Assembly (NCBI RefSeq): GCF_002811945.1
Contig: NZ_NPDX01000002.1
Location: 310,001 to 374,000, forward strand
Reading direction: 5' to 3'
DNA: 64,000 bases
Source of the DNA: Leptospira harrisiae
GTDB taxonomy: Bacteria; Spirochaetota; Leptospiria; Leptospirales; Leptospiraceae
The notes beneath the pieces are model-generated. The model saw only the letters and a list, made by a program, of their open reading frames with translations. It ran no database searches and was not told where the DNA came from. Positions 25,805 through 34,503 of this stretch are shown one piece after another. How positions within the stretch are numbered: position 1 is the first letter of the stretch; every line of letters begins with the position of its first letter. Made by a program: the position numbers and the translations under genes.

Positions 25805-26560
25805 ATGTTCTATTATGTGGGAAGATCAATTGGATTTGTGCTGATGTGGATTGTCGTGAAACCAATGCGTTTAAAATACGGGCACAAAAAAGTTGAAATT
25901 CAAAATGATCATATCTTACGGAAGTTAAATGGAAAATCAGCAATCCTGATTTCAAACCACATCAAACCAAGGAATAAGTTTTTAAAAGCGATTACGATGC
26001 CTTATGATGCCTTTGTGATTCGAGGGGTTCTGAAACGTTATGGTATTTATACAACCGCACTTACTAGCTACGATTCTGGAGTTTCCAATAAAGGGAAAAA
26101 AAGAAAATGGTTACATAGAAAAGAACAATTGGTGAAAGGAATTGTAAAGTCTATAGATTTGATTCCACTGAACCGAAGTGAGTCAGATCCTACCACGATT
26201 AAAGATTTTAAACGTAGAATTGGGCGTGGTAACTTGGGGATTGGAATTTTTCCTGAAGGCACTTGGTATCGCGGATTTCGAAAAAGTCGAAAATTATATC
26301 CCGGTATGGTGGTTTTGAGTAAACGCTATAACTTACCGATCATTCCTTTGTATCTTGATGCATATAATTTAAATAAACCCATTCGATTGTCTGTTGGAAA
26401 TCCAATTTGGGAAGTGACTGATGCACCAGAAACTATCAATTACATTCGAAGTGAACTCATTCGGTTGAAAGACAAAGGAACTTCTGTTTCAATTACTAAA
26501 GTAAACGAAGAAATATTAGATGATGAAAATGAAGGTATGGAAATTTCACCAGTAGGTTAG
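25805..26560 (+). CDS. PlsC-like 1-acylglycerol-3-phosphate acyltransferase
   Basis: A 251-residue protein with an N-terminal hydrophobic helix and an acyltransferase domain. Motif I reads SNHIKPRNK: the histidine (H52) is kept but the Asp of the usual NHx4D motif is replaced by Asn (N57). Motif III is FPEGTWYRG (149-157), close to FPEGTR. The family transfers an acyl chain to lysophosphatidic acid at the inner membrane. The altered motif I leaves the enzyme's activity or substrate open. The reading frame overlaps the convergent TetR by 4 bp. Confidence 0.82.
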   Translation: MFYYVGRSIGFVLMWIVVKPMRLKYGHKKVEIQNDHILRKLNGKSAILISNHIKPRNKFLKAITMPYDAFVIRGVLKRYGIYTTALTSYDSGVSNKGKKRKWLHRKEQLVKGIVKSIDLIPLNRSESDPTTIKDFKRRIGRGNLGIGIFPEGTWYRGFRKSRKLYPGMVVLSKRYNLPIIPLYLDAYNLNKPIRLSVGNPIWEVTDAPETINYIRSELIRLKDKGTSVSITKVNEEILDDENEGMEISPVG

Positions 26561-27180
26561 ATTTCTTTTTTACTTAGAAGTTTTTGGAAATAGGAAATTC
26601 CTTCTTCAATGGGATTTCCTGAACCTTTTCTTTTTCGAAGCATACCTGTCATATCCAAAACGATCACTCCATACATCCAACTCCACATCATACGAGCAAT
26701 GGCTGGGTATTCGTTTTTTGGATAAGGAATTTCACCGGATTCAAACCCAATACGAACAGTTTCTAAAAAGAAACGATAACTTTTTGGCAATTGAGGGAAT
26801 GCTTTTCTATGTACACCACCGTAATCAGTCACAAACATAACTTTGTGTAATTCGCGATTGTTACTTGCGAAGTTGAAATAAGCACGAGCAATGGCAGCTA
26901 ATTGTTGGAAGGCAGATTTTGTGTCCACTTCCATACTTGCTTTTTTTAACATGGAAAGGAGTTCATCCTCACCTGATTTGATTAAATCTTGGACAAGGTC
27001 AATTTGGCTTTCATAATAGGAATAAGGACTGGCAACACTACAACCAAGTCTGTTGGCAATTTTTCGCATAGAAAGACCATCCAATCCTTCTTCCTTTAAA
27101 ATCAGGAGGGATACGTTTCTAATTTCTTCACGAGAAAGGCTATTGCGAATCCGTCTTTGTTTATTTGAAGTTTCCAACAT
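26557..27180 (-). CDS. TetR/AcrR family transcriptional regulator
   Basis: A 207-residue regulator with a typical TetR DNA-binding domain at residues 12-60: LSREEIRNVSLLILKEEGLDG followed by LSMRKIANRLGCSVASPYSYY. The C-terminal part is helical (TetR_C_WHG-like, LQFMW/MMWSWMYGVIVLD). It lies 60 bp downstream of the porin gene on the same strand and may be the last gene of the sbtA-porin unit; its target is otherwise unknown. Confidence 0.88.
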   Translation of the reverse strand: MLETSNKQRRIRNSLSREEIRNVSLLILKEEGLDGLSMRKIANRLGCSVASPYSYYESQIDLVQDLIKSGEDELLSMLKKASMEVDTKSAFQQLAAIARAYFNFASNNRELHKVMFVTDYGGVHRKAFPQLPKSYRFFLETVRIGFESGEIPYPKNEYPAIARMMWSWMYGVIVLDMTGMLRKRKGSGNPIEEGISYFQKLLSKKEI

Positions 27181-27240
27181 GGACTTGAATCAATCTGACC
27201 TCCATCGTATTCAAATCCAGCTAAAAATCGAACGTTTTTC

Positions 27241-29079
27241 TTAAAAAGCAGCGTTGATTTGGGCATAGGCCATATATGCGTCTTTTGCCAATTGGTTTTT
27301 GCCTTGTAAGTAGTTTTGGTTCCATTCAAAGGATTGGGTGGTTGTATTGTATTGAATTTTGCTATTTCGGTAATTGCGTACCGAGTCACCTGCATTCAAA
27401 TACCCAAAGCCCATCCACAAAGAAACAAAGTCGTTTATTTGTCCGTGCCAAGTTACATCCACTTCCGTATAAATTCGTTTCCCAAGGGCATAAGGAGAGG
27501 AGTAGGAATTATTCGAATAGTTCTCCGTACTCCCTTTGTCAGAGGAAACTGGATAAGGATTTTTTTCTCCCAAATTACTCGTCGAGTTGGCCGCACCGCT
27601 AATGGCATACCATGCATCTTGTTTTTCCGCTTTATCATTTTGGAAATAAGTAACTTGGAATTCTCCAAAGGAATCAGTTTTATAACTGATACTGATAGAC
27701 TTTGAATAAAGATTCTGAGCGTTGATATTTTCAGAAATTCCGGCCACACTGTTGAAATAGGGGATCACTCCAAATCTTGGATTGGCGAGAGTTTGGAAAG
27801 TAGATATAGAAGCATCGGCCCTATTTTTATCACCAGAAGCATACAATACTTGTCCACCTAACCGTAGTTTTTTGAAGAACGTATAACCAGTTTGAAAGAC
27901 ATGCATTTGTCCCGTGTATTTTTCTCTTTCGGTTCTTGAATTATCATATTCATTCGGTAAGAATTCTTTTAAATACGGGTCTTGGATTCTTCGACCACTC
28001 GTACCAGTTTGGAATGCGGATTCCCAAGTAAAGTCCCATGATTTTCCTTCCGGAAGAAAATTTCCTTTGGTTCGATTGGTCAGACGAAAACCAGTTGTGA
28101 TGAGGTTTTGGTTTTGTTTACTTCTGTTTGTTGCCAGTGGATCATCATTGGAAGATGCTGGAAGTCCGGTCACAGGATTCACTGGATTTTTTTTCCATTT
28201 GCGAACCACTCCTAAGCTATAAAGATCCAATGTCACCCAATCAGGAATGGTAAAACTATTATACGTTCCCAGAAGAGTTGTATCAGTTCCTGTTGCTGCA
28301 GAGTTGAGTTTGGAATCATTGGCAGAAACTACTCCGTTTGTTCCACTTTGGGTCCAGTAAGGCCGAGCCATGAGAAAGTGGACTTTAAAATTGTCGTAGT
28401 TGAACATGAGCCTTGCCCCATCAAAGGAAAGTCCATTCACTGTCCAGTTTCCTCCACCAATGATCCGTTGGTCGCCGTAAGCCCAAATTTGTCTTCCGAT
28501 TTGAAACTTGGAATGAAGGGGAAGTTGGTTGAGTGTCACAAAAGCTTCTCTTACGCCTGTTTGGTTTAATGAAACTGCATTTGTTTGGTTCTTTGAATAG
28601 ATATCTGCCGTGTTGTTAAAAAAGTTAGCTCGGATGTCTCCTGAGGAAGCAGGCGATTCTCCTCCCCAAACTCGAGCATCTTGAAGTGTTACTTTTGCTT
28701 GTACATAAGGACTAGGATCAAAAATAAAATAAATCGAAGATGTTTGTAAGGTTCTGTCAATATAACCTTTGTCAGAGGCATTAAAATCCAAATTGTATCT
28801 GGATTCTTGTCTTGGTCTTAGATACAATCCAAAACGTAATACATCGTTTAACCAAAATTGTTGAGAGTTTGCCGAATGTTTTGACAATTCCGGCTCTACA
28901 AACATATGACGATTGTATTCTGGATCGATCCCCTTTTCTTTCATCGTGGAAACATAAGGTTTGGGTGTTTGGACCGTGACTTCGGGAGTTTGTGTTTCTG
29001 TTGGTTCTGCCCTAGGTCTTGTTAGCGGCATAATAACCGCTAACAATAGAAAATAGAAATAACCTTTTGAACGTTGCAT
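27241..29079 (-). CDS. Outer-membrane beta-barrel porin, alginate-export (AlgE) type
   Basis: ATG 29079 is chosen over an upstream in-frame start because AAGGAG lies right before it and it begins a signal peptide (MQRSKGYFYFLLLAVIMPLTRPRAEP). The 612-residue protein then has a barrel-like pattern of alternating residues, repeated aromatic girdle strands and an ending in aromatic QINAAF. The N-terminal strand LRFGLYLRPRQESRYNLDF and the GRQIWAYGDQRIIGGGNWTVNGLSFDG segment match the alginate-export porin family (PF13372). The family name comes from AlgE; in this setting it is more likely a channel for a small anion or another solute. It starts 37 bp after sbtA ends. Confidence 0.8.
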   Translation of the reverse strand: MQRSKGYFYFLLLAVIMPLTRPRAEPTETQTPEVTVQTPKPYVSTMKEKGIDPEYNRHMFVEPELSKHSANSQQFWLNDVLRFGLYLRPRQESRYNLDFNASDKGYIDRTLQTSSIYFIFDPSPYVQAKVTLQDARVWGGESPASSGDIRANFFNNTADIYSKNQTNAVSLNQTGVREAFVTLNQLPLHSKFQIGRQIWAYGDQRIIGGGNWTVNGLSFDGARLMFNYDNFKVHFLMARPYWTQSGTNGVVSANDSKLNSAATGTDTTLLGTYNSFTIPDWVTLDLYSLGVVRKWKKNPVNPVTGLPASSNDDPLATNRSKQNQNLITTGFRLTNRTKGNFLPEGKSWDFTWESAFQTGTSGRRIQDPYLKEFLPNEYDNSRTEREKYTGQMHVFQTGYTFFKKLRLGGQVLYASGDKNRADASISTFQTLANPRFGVIPYFNSVAGISENINAQNLYSKSISISYKTDSFGEFQVTYFQNDKAEKQDAWYAISGAANSTSNLGEKNPYPVSSDKGSTENYSNNSYSSPYALGKRIYTEVDVTWHGQINDFVSLWMGFGYLNAGDSVRNYRNSKIQYNTTTQSFEWNQNYLQGKNQLAKDAYMAYAQINAAF

Positions 29080-29116
29080 GTGATATCTCCTTTTCCTTAG
29101 GTGATGTTTACTCTGA

Positions 29117-30103
29117 TTAAGTGGTTCCCGCAATTACTTTTAATATATAAAAGTATAAGGGAATTCCAATAATAATATTGATTGGGAACACAATGGACAA
29201 TGCCATTGTTAGGTAAATGCTTGGATTTGCCTCTGGAATGGATTCCTTCATGGCAGCAGGGACTGCAATGTAAGAAGCAGAAGCGCAAAGAACTACAAAC
29301 ATCAAAGCATCACCAATTGGCATTTGAATGATTTTTGTAAGTAGGATTGCGATGACTACGTTGATTGCCATAATGGCAAGGGCCGATCCTATCAAAAAGA
29401 ATCCAACCTTCTTAAGTTCACGCATTTGTCTTGCGGCATCAATCCCTTTATCCAATAAGAAGAAAGTGAGAAGTCCCTTAAAAATATCTTCAGTGAAAGG
29501 TTTTGTTGTATTCCAACCGGATTCACCAGATAAATAACCCACAATCAACGCTCCGATCAAAATATAAACTGAAGAACTGAAGAAAGCTTCGTGGAGTAAT
29601 TGTTTCCATTGAATTTTTTCATTTATGTTTTCATGGTTTTTCTTTTTTCCCAATCGATCAAGAATCACCGCAAGAACGATTGCTGGAGATTCCATAAGAG
29701 CCATTCCAGCCACAATGAAACCTTGGTATTCATATCCATAACTATGTAAAAAGGCACCAGCGGTTACGAAGGTAACGGCACTGATTGAACCAAAACTTCC
29801 TGCAAGAGCTGCAGAGTTTGCATGATCCAATTTCGCTTTGAAAATGAAGTAAGAATAAATGGGAACAAAACATGCCATGAACATACAGGCAATGAGTGTT
29901 AACAAATGTTCTTCTGCAAAAGGAGATTTGAATAGTTCGTGTCCACCTTTGAAGCCAATGGAGAATAAAAGATACAAAGATAGGAATTTGGAAACTCCTT
30001 CCGTAATCCTTAGATCCGATTTAAAGAAAACGACCCCCATTCCTAAAAAGAAAAAGAGTACCGGTGGGTTTAAGATATTGTTGAGTGCTGCGTGGAAATC
30101 CAT
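29117..30103 (-). CDS. sbtA: SbtA-type sodium-dependent bicarbonate transporter
   Basis: A 328-residue membrane protein with about ten helices in two inverted halves. It belongs to the sodium-dependent bicarbonate transport permease family (PF05982), seen in NPPVLFFFLGMGVVFFKSDL at the N-terminus, LYLLFSIGFKGGHEL, GSFGSISAVTFVTAGAFL and ASASYIAVPAAMKESIPEANPSI. SbtA imports HCO3- with Na+. No SbtB (PII-like) partner gene is adjacent. The start has AGAGGGATG upstream. A perfect palindrome lies in the divergent gap before the AraC regulator. Confidence 0.86.
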   Translation of the reverse strand: MDFHAALNNILNPPVLFFFLGMGVVFFKSDLRITEGVSKFLSLYLLFSIGFKGGHELFKSPFAEEHLLTLIACMFMACFVPIYSYFIFKAKLDHANSAALAGSFGSISAVTFVTAGAFLHSYGYEYQGFIVAGMALMESPAIVLAVILDRLGKKKNHENINEKIQWKQLLHEAFFSSSVYILIGALIVGYLSGESGWNTTKPFTEDIFKGLLTFFLLDKGIDAARQMRELKKVGFFLIGSALAIMAINVVIAILLTKIIQMPIGDALMFVVLCASASYIAVPAAMKESIPEANPSIYLTMALSIVFPINIIIGIPLYFYILKVIAGTT

Positions 30104-30141
30104 AATTTCATCCCTCTATTTGTCATCATTTTAGACATGTA

Positions 30142-30171
30142 TTTTGTCCAAAATCATAAAATTGGACAAAA
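30142..30171. promoter_or_regulatory. Perfect spaced palindrome, candidate operator of the bicarbonate locus
   Basis: TTTTGTCCAA and TTGGACAAAA are exact inverted copies separated by 10 bases (centre-to-centre 20, two helical turns). The site lies 38 bp before the sbtA start and 77 bp before the AraC gene, in the only intergenic space of this divergent pair. The spacing suits a dimeric regulator; the neighbouring AraC-type protein is the natural candidate. Confidence 0.6.
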
Positions 30172-30247
30172 AATAATTCATTTCAAAATTCATCAAACAT
30201 CGAAATCGCTTTCTCATGCGTAGATAACACGAAGACTGGTGATTCAG

Positions 30248-31807
30248 ATGAAACGAATGGCTGGTATCCCGCTCTTATTGGCAATCCTTGCCGGATTGGG
30301 TGGGTGTTTGTGGAAGCCAGAAAGTTTTTACGGACGGAACATCAGTCGTGATGTCCAGTTTTTGGTACCCCAAAAGACAGAAATTCCCAAAAATTGTAGC
30401 CACGAATCAATCCAATCTTTGCGTAATTTGGTTTGGATCAATAACCGCAGTGCAGAGGCAATGAGGGGAAATCGGGAAGAAGGTGGTCAATGGGTACGGT
30501 TTCAGTTACTAAATGAACTGGAAATGGACTCTCAATTTAGTGTGTTGATCCAATGGATTAACATTCCTTTTGTGGAACTTTGTTCCGAAAGTCCCGAAGG
30601 GAACATTATTGATTCTTATAGTGGGTATGTTTGGGAAGATTGGTTGGGTTTACTTTCTCCATTCCCGCATTTTAATGTCACACTCCGACCTAAAGAAAGT
30701 CGTTACTTTTACATTTATCTTATTTCTAACGAAGATTTAAATTTTCCCATTCGTACAGTATCAGAATCAGGTTATCGGTCCGTTGTTTTGTTTCGATTTC
30801 TTACCTTTTTATTTTTTTCCATGGTTGGGATTGTTTCGTTTGGTTGGGCAATTTCGGAGTATCTGATATCCAAGGAAAGGGTTTATATTTCCATTTTAGT
30901 CCACTTTCTTATGTTCTTTCTCCTCGTGTACTCAGTGCACGGTAAAGAGGTAGCTTCTCTTTTTGGAAATACAAATAATTTAGTGAGGCACTCCTATTAT
31001 ATATTTCTATCGATTAACCATTTTATCTTCTTCGTATACTTAGCTTCTTTTGATCAGTTTGTCGGTAATCGTGTTTCCAAAAAGTTTTTGTTTTGGATTT
31101 CAGGTTTTGCAGGATTTTTATATATCCTTGTCCCTCTTTTTCCAAGGGTGTATGAATTTAGAATTTTTCTAGTTCTATCTATTTTTGGAACGGCAGCTTA
31201 TCATTTATATAAAACTCATGAATTTTTGTTATCGAAGGAAGAAAGTGAAAATCGTTCTTACGTACTTGGTTGGTTCTTCTTTCTTTTTTCCGTCTTCTTA
31301 AAGACATTGTTCCACTTTGATTTTTATCCTTATCAGCCATTTTTTATTTACGCATCTGTTTTTTATCTGCCCTTTTTAACTGCAGGTTCTTTTTTGTTTT
31401 TGCGGAATTACGAAAAAAAAGACAAATCAAAGACCAGATATAGATCGTTAACAACAAAATTAGATAAAACAGAGTTTCGGAATAAATTAGAATCTTTATT
31501 AGGTGCTGAAAAGATTTATCTCGATCCAGAATGCAACGAAGAACTCATCGCTTTGAAATTGGGTTTGTCTTACCACCAATTGAGTGAACTGATCAATTCA
31601 GAGTATAACTTCAACTTTCCTTCACTGTTAAATCAATATCGAATCAAAGAAGCTATGGCTTTGTTAAATGAAAAACCTGAACTTAATATTGCTGAAGTAG
31701 GCAGATTATCTGGATTTGGGTCCAGATCTGCTTTTTATCTGGAATTTAAAAAACAGTCCGGTGTGAATCCGAATCAATTTAAAAAAACCAAAAGGCCAAA
31801 TAAATAA
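30248..31807 (+). CDS. Membrane 7TMR-DISM receptor fused to an AraC DNA-binding domain
   Basis: The start is taken at ATG 30248 (MKRMAGIPLLLAILAGLGGC), which opens a signal peptide with a lipobox-like cysteine; a GTG at 30239 is in frame. The 519-residue protein has an extracytoplasmic 7TMR-DISMED domain (about 25-170), seven membrane helices (about 178-385) and a C-terminal AraC helix-turn-helix (about 420-519: YHQLSELINSEYNFNF, LNIAEVGRLSGFGSRSAFYLEFKK). Such proteins sense an external ligand and bind DNA while held at the membrane. It is divergent from sbtA and followed by the SulP gene after 32 bp, so it probably regulates this locus. Confidence 0.88.
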   Translation: MKRMAGIPLLLAILAGLGGCLWKPESFYGRNISRDVQFLVPQKTEIPKNCSHESIQSLRNLVWINNRSAEAMRGNREEGGQWVRFQLLNELEMDSQFSVLIQWINIPFVELCSESPEGNIIDSYSGYVWEDWLGLLSPFPHFNVTLRPKESRYFYIYLISNEDLNFPIRTVSESGYRSVVLFRFLTFLFFSMVGIVSFGWAISEYLISKERVYISILVHFLMFFLLVYSVHGKEVASLFGNTNNLVRHSYYIFLSINHFIFFVYLASFDQFVGNRVSKKFLFWISGFAGFLYILVPLFPRVYEFRIFLVLSIFGTAAYHLYKTHEFLLSKEESENRSYVLGWFFFLFSVFLKTLFHFDFYPYQPFFIYASVFYLPFLTAGSFLFLRNYEKKDKSKTRYRSLTTKLDKTEFRNKLESLLGAEKIYLDPECNEELIALKLGLSYHQLSELINSEYNFNFPSLLNQYRIKEAMALLNEKPELNIAEVGRLSGFGSRSAFYLEFKKQSGVNPNQFKKTKRPNK

Positions 31808-31839
31808 AGATAGTTAGATAGATAGAGAGGATGTTCGCT

Positions 31840-33450
31840 ATGAACAATCAAAATAAACCAAAAGATTGGTTACCCGGATTAAAGGAAAATTGGAGATCTG
31901 ATATTGTCTCCGGTTTTATTGTGTTTCTGATTGCACTGCCCCTTTGTTTGGGCATTTCGCTTGCTTCGGGTGCTCCACCAATGGCTGGAATTTTTTCGGG
32001 CATTGTGGGAGGAATCATTGCTTCCTTACTGAGTGGATCTCACCTAACAATCAATGGCCCAGCTGCTGGACTTATTGCTGTTGTTTTGAATTCGATTATG
32101 GTTCTGGGTGGTGGAGATGCAAAACTTGGGTTTGAATTAACACTCGCAGCCATTGTGATTGCTGGTGCCATCCAAGTCGTTTTAGGCCTTGTAAAAGCAG
32201 GAAATTTAACCGTATATTTTCCAATCTCTGTTGTCCATGGAATGATGGCTGCCATTGGAATTATCATTATCTCTAAACAATTTTATGTGGCTCTTGGAAT
32301 TACTCCGAAAGCCAAAACAATCGGTGGATTACTTTTAGAAATACCAACTAGTTTTTCTTTTGTAAATCCAGAAGTGGCGATAATTGGGGTTTCGGCAATT
32401 TTGATAATTGCAATCCTTGCAAAAATCAAAAATCCTCTATTTAAAAAATTGCCTGCACCACTTGTTGCAGTGTTAGTTGGGATTGGTTTGGGTCTTGTTT
32501 TTGATTTAGCAGATGAACATTCTTATACACTGCTCGATCAAACTTATAAAATTGGACCAGAAAAATTGGTAAATCTCCCAGCACATATTTATGATGGGAT
32601 CACATTTCCTGACTTTTCGCGATGGAAAGATGGAGTGTTTTGGGTAATGGTAGTTACTATTGCACTGATTGCAAGCATCGAATCCTTGTTAACTGCCACT
32701 GCTGTTGATAATACAGATCCTTACAGAAGAAAATCTGATATGGATCGTGAGTTGTTAGCAAAAGGTGCTGGTAACTTCTTTTTAGGATGGATCGGAGGAT
32801 TACCGATCATTGCAGAGGTAGTCAGGTCATCTGCCAATATGGAAAATGGTGCCAAAACTCGTTGGTCCAATTTTTTTCATGGTTTGTTTTTATTGTTTTT
32901 TATTTTACTTTTGCCTGGCCTCATTCATCGAATCCCACTCGCATCTCTTGCTGGAATTTTGATTATGGTGGGAGTTAGATTGGCTTCTCCACATGTATTT
33001 AAAGAAACCTATGATAAAGGTTGGGACCAAATTGTAATTTTTACAGTCACTGTGGTTCTAACAATTGTAGAAGATTTATTAGTTGGAGTTTTCTGTGGAA
33101 TTGTCACTGCAATTTTGATTCAAATTTATTTTGGAGTTCCTCTTCGATATATTTTTGTCGCGGATATAACAGTAAAATCTGAAAATAAAATTCATGAATT
33201 GTATGTAAAACATGCATTATTGTTTTCTAATATGATTTCATTGAAACTTTTACTTAGAAAAGTGACACCAGGCGAAAGAGTGGACCTTAAGTTTGATAAA
33301 AATGTTGAGATGATTGGATTTTCTGCCATAGAATTTTTGCAAAGTTTCAAACGAGACTACGAATTAAGAGGTGGGCAAGTAAATTTAATAGGTTTTGAGG
33401 ACTTAAAACCTATCTCAGCTTATTATGGAGCAACTCGAATCCACAAGTAA
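31840..33450 (+). CDS. SulP family anion transporter, possibly bicarbonate
   Basis: A 536-residue protein. ATG 31840 is chosen because GAGAGGA lies about seven bases upstream; the earlier ATG at 31831 abuts that site. It has ~12 membrane helices of the SulP fold, with early SGFIVFLIALPLCLGISLASGAPPMAGIF and SHLTINGPAAGLIAVV, and a short cytoplasmic C-terminal region that resembles a reduced STAS domain. SulP proteins move sulfate, bicarbonate (BicA-type), chloride or other anions. Clustering with SbtA makes bicarbonate the most likely cargo, by inference only. Confidence 0.87.
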   Translation: MNNQNKPKDWLPGLKENWRSDIVSGFIVFLIALPLCLGISLASGAPPMAGIFSGIVGGIIASLLSGSHLTINGPAAGLIAVVLNSIMVLGGGDAKLGFELTLAAIVIAGAIQVVLGLVKAGNLTVYFPISVVHGMMAAIGIIIISKQFYVALGITPKAKTIGGLLLEIPTSFSFVNPEVAIIGVSAILIIAILAKIKNPLFKKLPAPLVAVLVGIGLGLVFDLADEHSYTLLDQTYKIGPEKLVNLPAHIYDGITFPDFSRWKDGVFWVMVVTIALIASIESLLTATAVDNTDPYRRKSDMDRELLAKGAGNFFLGWIGGLPIIAEVVRSSANMENGAKTRWSNFFHGLFLLFFILLLPGLIHRIPLASLAGILIMVGVRLASPHVFKETYDKGWDQIVIFTVTVVLTIVEDLLVGVFCGIVTAILIQIYFGVPLRYIFVADITVKSENKIHELYVKHALLFSNMISLKLLLRKVTPGERVDLKFDKNVEMIGFSAIEFLQSFKRDYELRGGQVNLIGFEDLKPISAYYGATRIHK

Positions 33451-33481
33451 GTAACAAAAAATTCTTGTAACTTATAGTTTC

Positions 33482-33518
33482 AAAACCAATATTCCTGTAT
33501 GCAGAGAGTATTGGTTTT
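33482..33518 (+). terminator. Hairpin with T-run spanning the start codon of the TPM gene
   Basis: AAAACCAATA (33482-33491) pairs perfectly with TATTGGTTTT (33509-33518), enclosing a 17-base loop that contains the ATG at 33499, and more T follows. It is positioned 30 bp after the SulP stop, so it may terminate that transcript. Alternatively it could fold over the start codon and control translation of the next gene. Confidence 0.45.
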
Positions 33519-34443
33519 TTCTCTTCTTTTCTTTTTTCCCATTCTCATCCAATCAAAAGACATTCCAGATCTAAAATCTAGAGTTATGGATGAATCTTGG
33601 ACATTGGATTCTGGATTTGTTTCAGCCTTAGAAAGGCAACTGAAAGAACATGAAAGGGAAACGAGCAACCAAATTGTTGTATTAGTGATTTCCTCCTTGG
33701 ACGGTGAGGTGCTCGAGGATTATTCCATGAAAGTTGTGGAGAAATGGAAATTAGGGCAAAAAAAGAAGGACAACGGTGTTCTATTATTAGTCGCCTTAAA
33801 CGATAGAAAATTAAGAATTGAAGTAGGGTATGGGTTAGAAGGAAACCTAACGGATGTTCTCTGTCATCATATCATTGAAAAAGAAATAAAACCGTATTTT
33901 AAAAAAGGGGATATTCAATCTGGCATCCAAAACGGAGTCAATGTGATCATTGATGCAATCGAAGGTTCCTATACAGCTCCCCCTCCCGAAGATTATTCTC
34001 ATTTAGGTCCATTGTCTTTTTTAGGTGAACTATCAGGTGGCCAAGAAGAAATTCCACTGGGGGTGAAAGTCTTTGTTTCTATTTTTGTTTTGTTCATACT
34101 TGGAATCTTTACTTATGTAGCAGCTAACGCACCGTATATTGGCTGGTTTATCTATTTCTTTTTGTTTCCTTTTTGGAGTTTATTTCCAACCGCGATTTAT
34201 GGTGCCAATATTGGTGCTTCCATATTTTTAACTTATGCCATCGGCGTAGGAATTTATAAACTCTACCATCTATTGACCCCACATGGAAGAAAACGAATGG
34301 AAAAGGGTATATTTGGTGGTTCTTCTCGCAGTTCTGGAAGTAGGAGTGGTTGGTCCAGCGGTGGAGGTGGTGGATTTCGGTCAGGTGGATTTAGTGGAGG
34401 GGGTGGAAGTTTCGGAGGAGGAGGGAGTTCTGGGAGTTGGTAA
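33499..34443 (+). CDS. TPM-domain membrane protein (YgcG-like)
   Basis: A 314-residue protein with an N-terminal signal peptide (MQRVLVFSLLFFFPILIQS) followed by a TPM domain (PF04536) at about residues 25-160. Marks are TNQIVVLVISSLDGE, WKLGQKKKDNGVLLLVALNDRKLRIEVGYGLEGNLTD and KGDIQSGIQNGV. Two or three membrane helices (about 195-260) follow, then a Gly/Ser-rich C-terminal tail (about the last 45 residues). The family is linked to membrane maintenance and its enzymatic role is disputed. The start codon has no Shine-Dalgarno and lies in the loop of a hairpin. Confidence 0.85.
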   Translation: MQRVLVFSLLFFFPILIQSKDIPDLKSRVMDESWTLDSGFVSALERQLKEHERETSNQIVVLVISSLDGEVLEDYSMKVVEKWKLGQKKKDNGVLLLVALNDRKLRIEVGYGLEGNLTDVLCHHIIEKEIKPYFKKGDIQSGIQNGVNVIIDAIEGSYTAPPPEDYSHLGPLSFLGELSGGQEEIPLGVKVFVSIFVLFILGIFTYVAANAPYIGWFIYFFLFPFWSLFPTAIYGANIGASIFLTYAIGVGIYKLYHLLTPHGRKRMEKGIFGGSSRSSGSRSGWSSGGGGGFRSGGFSGGGGSFGGGGSSGSW

Positions 34444-34503
34444 TTTTTTTAAAATCAAATTCTCTGGAACTTTTTCAATCAAACTTAGGTTTAGTTTATA
34501 GTG

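Noticed and set aside
27316..27705. 129-codon forward open frame inside the porin gene
   Set aside because: It is the antisense shadow of the porin, with no ribosome site and no recognisable domain.
34283..34501. 72-codon open frame rich in Val, Gly and Glu
   Set aside because: It is the frame-shifted reading of the Gly/Ser tail of the TPM protein; a low-complexity artefact.
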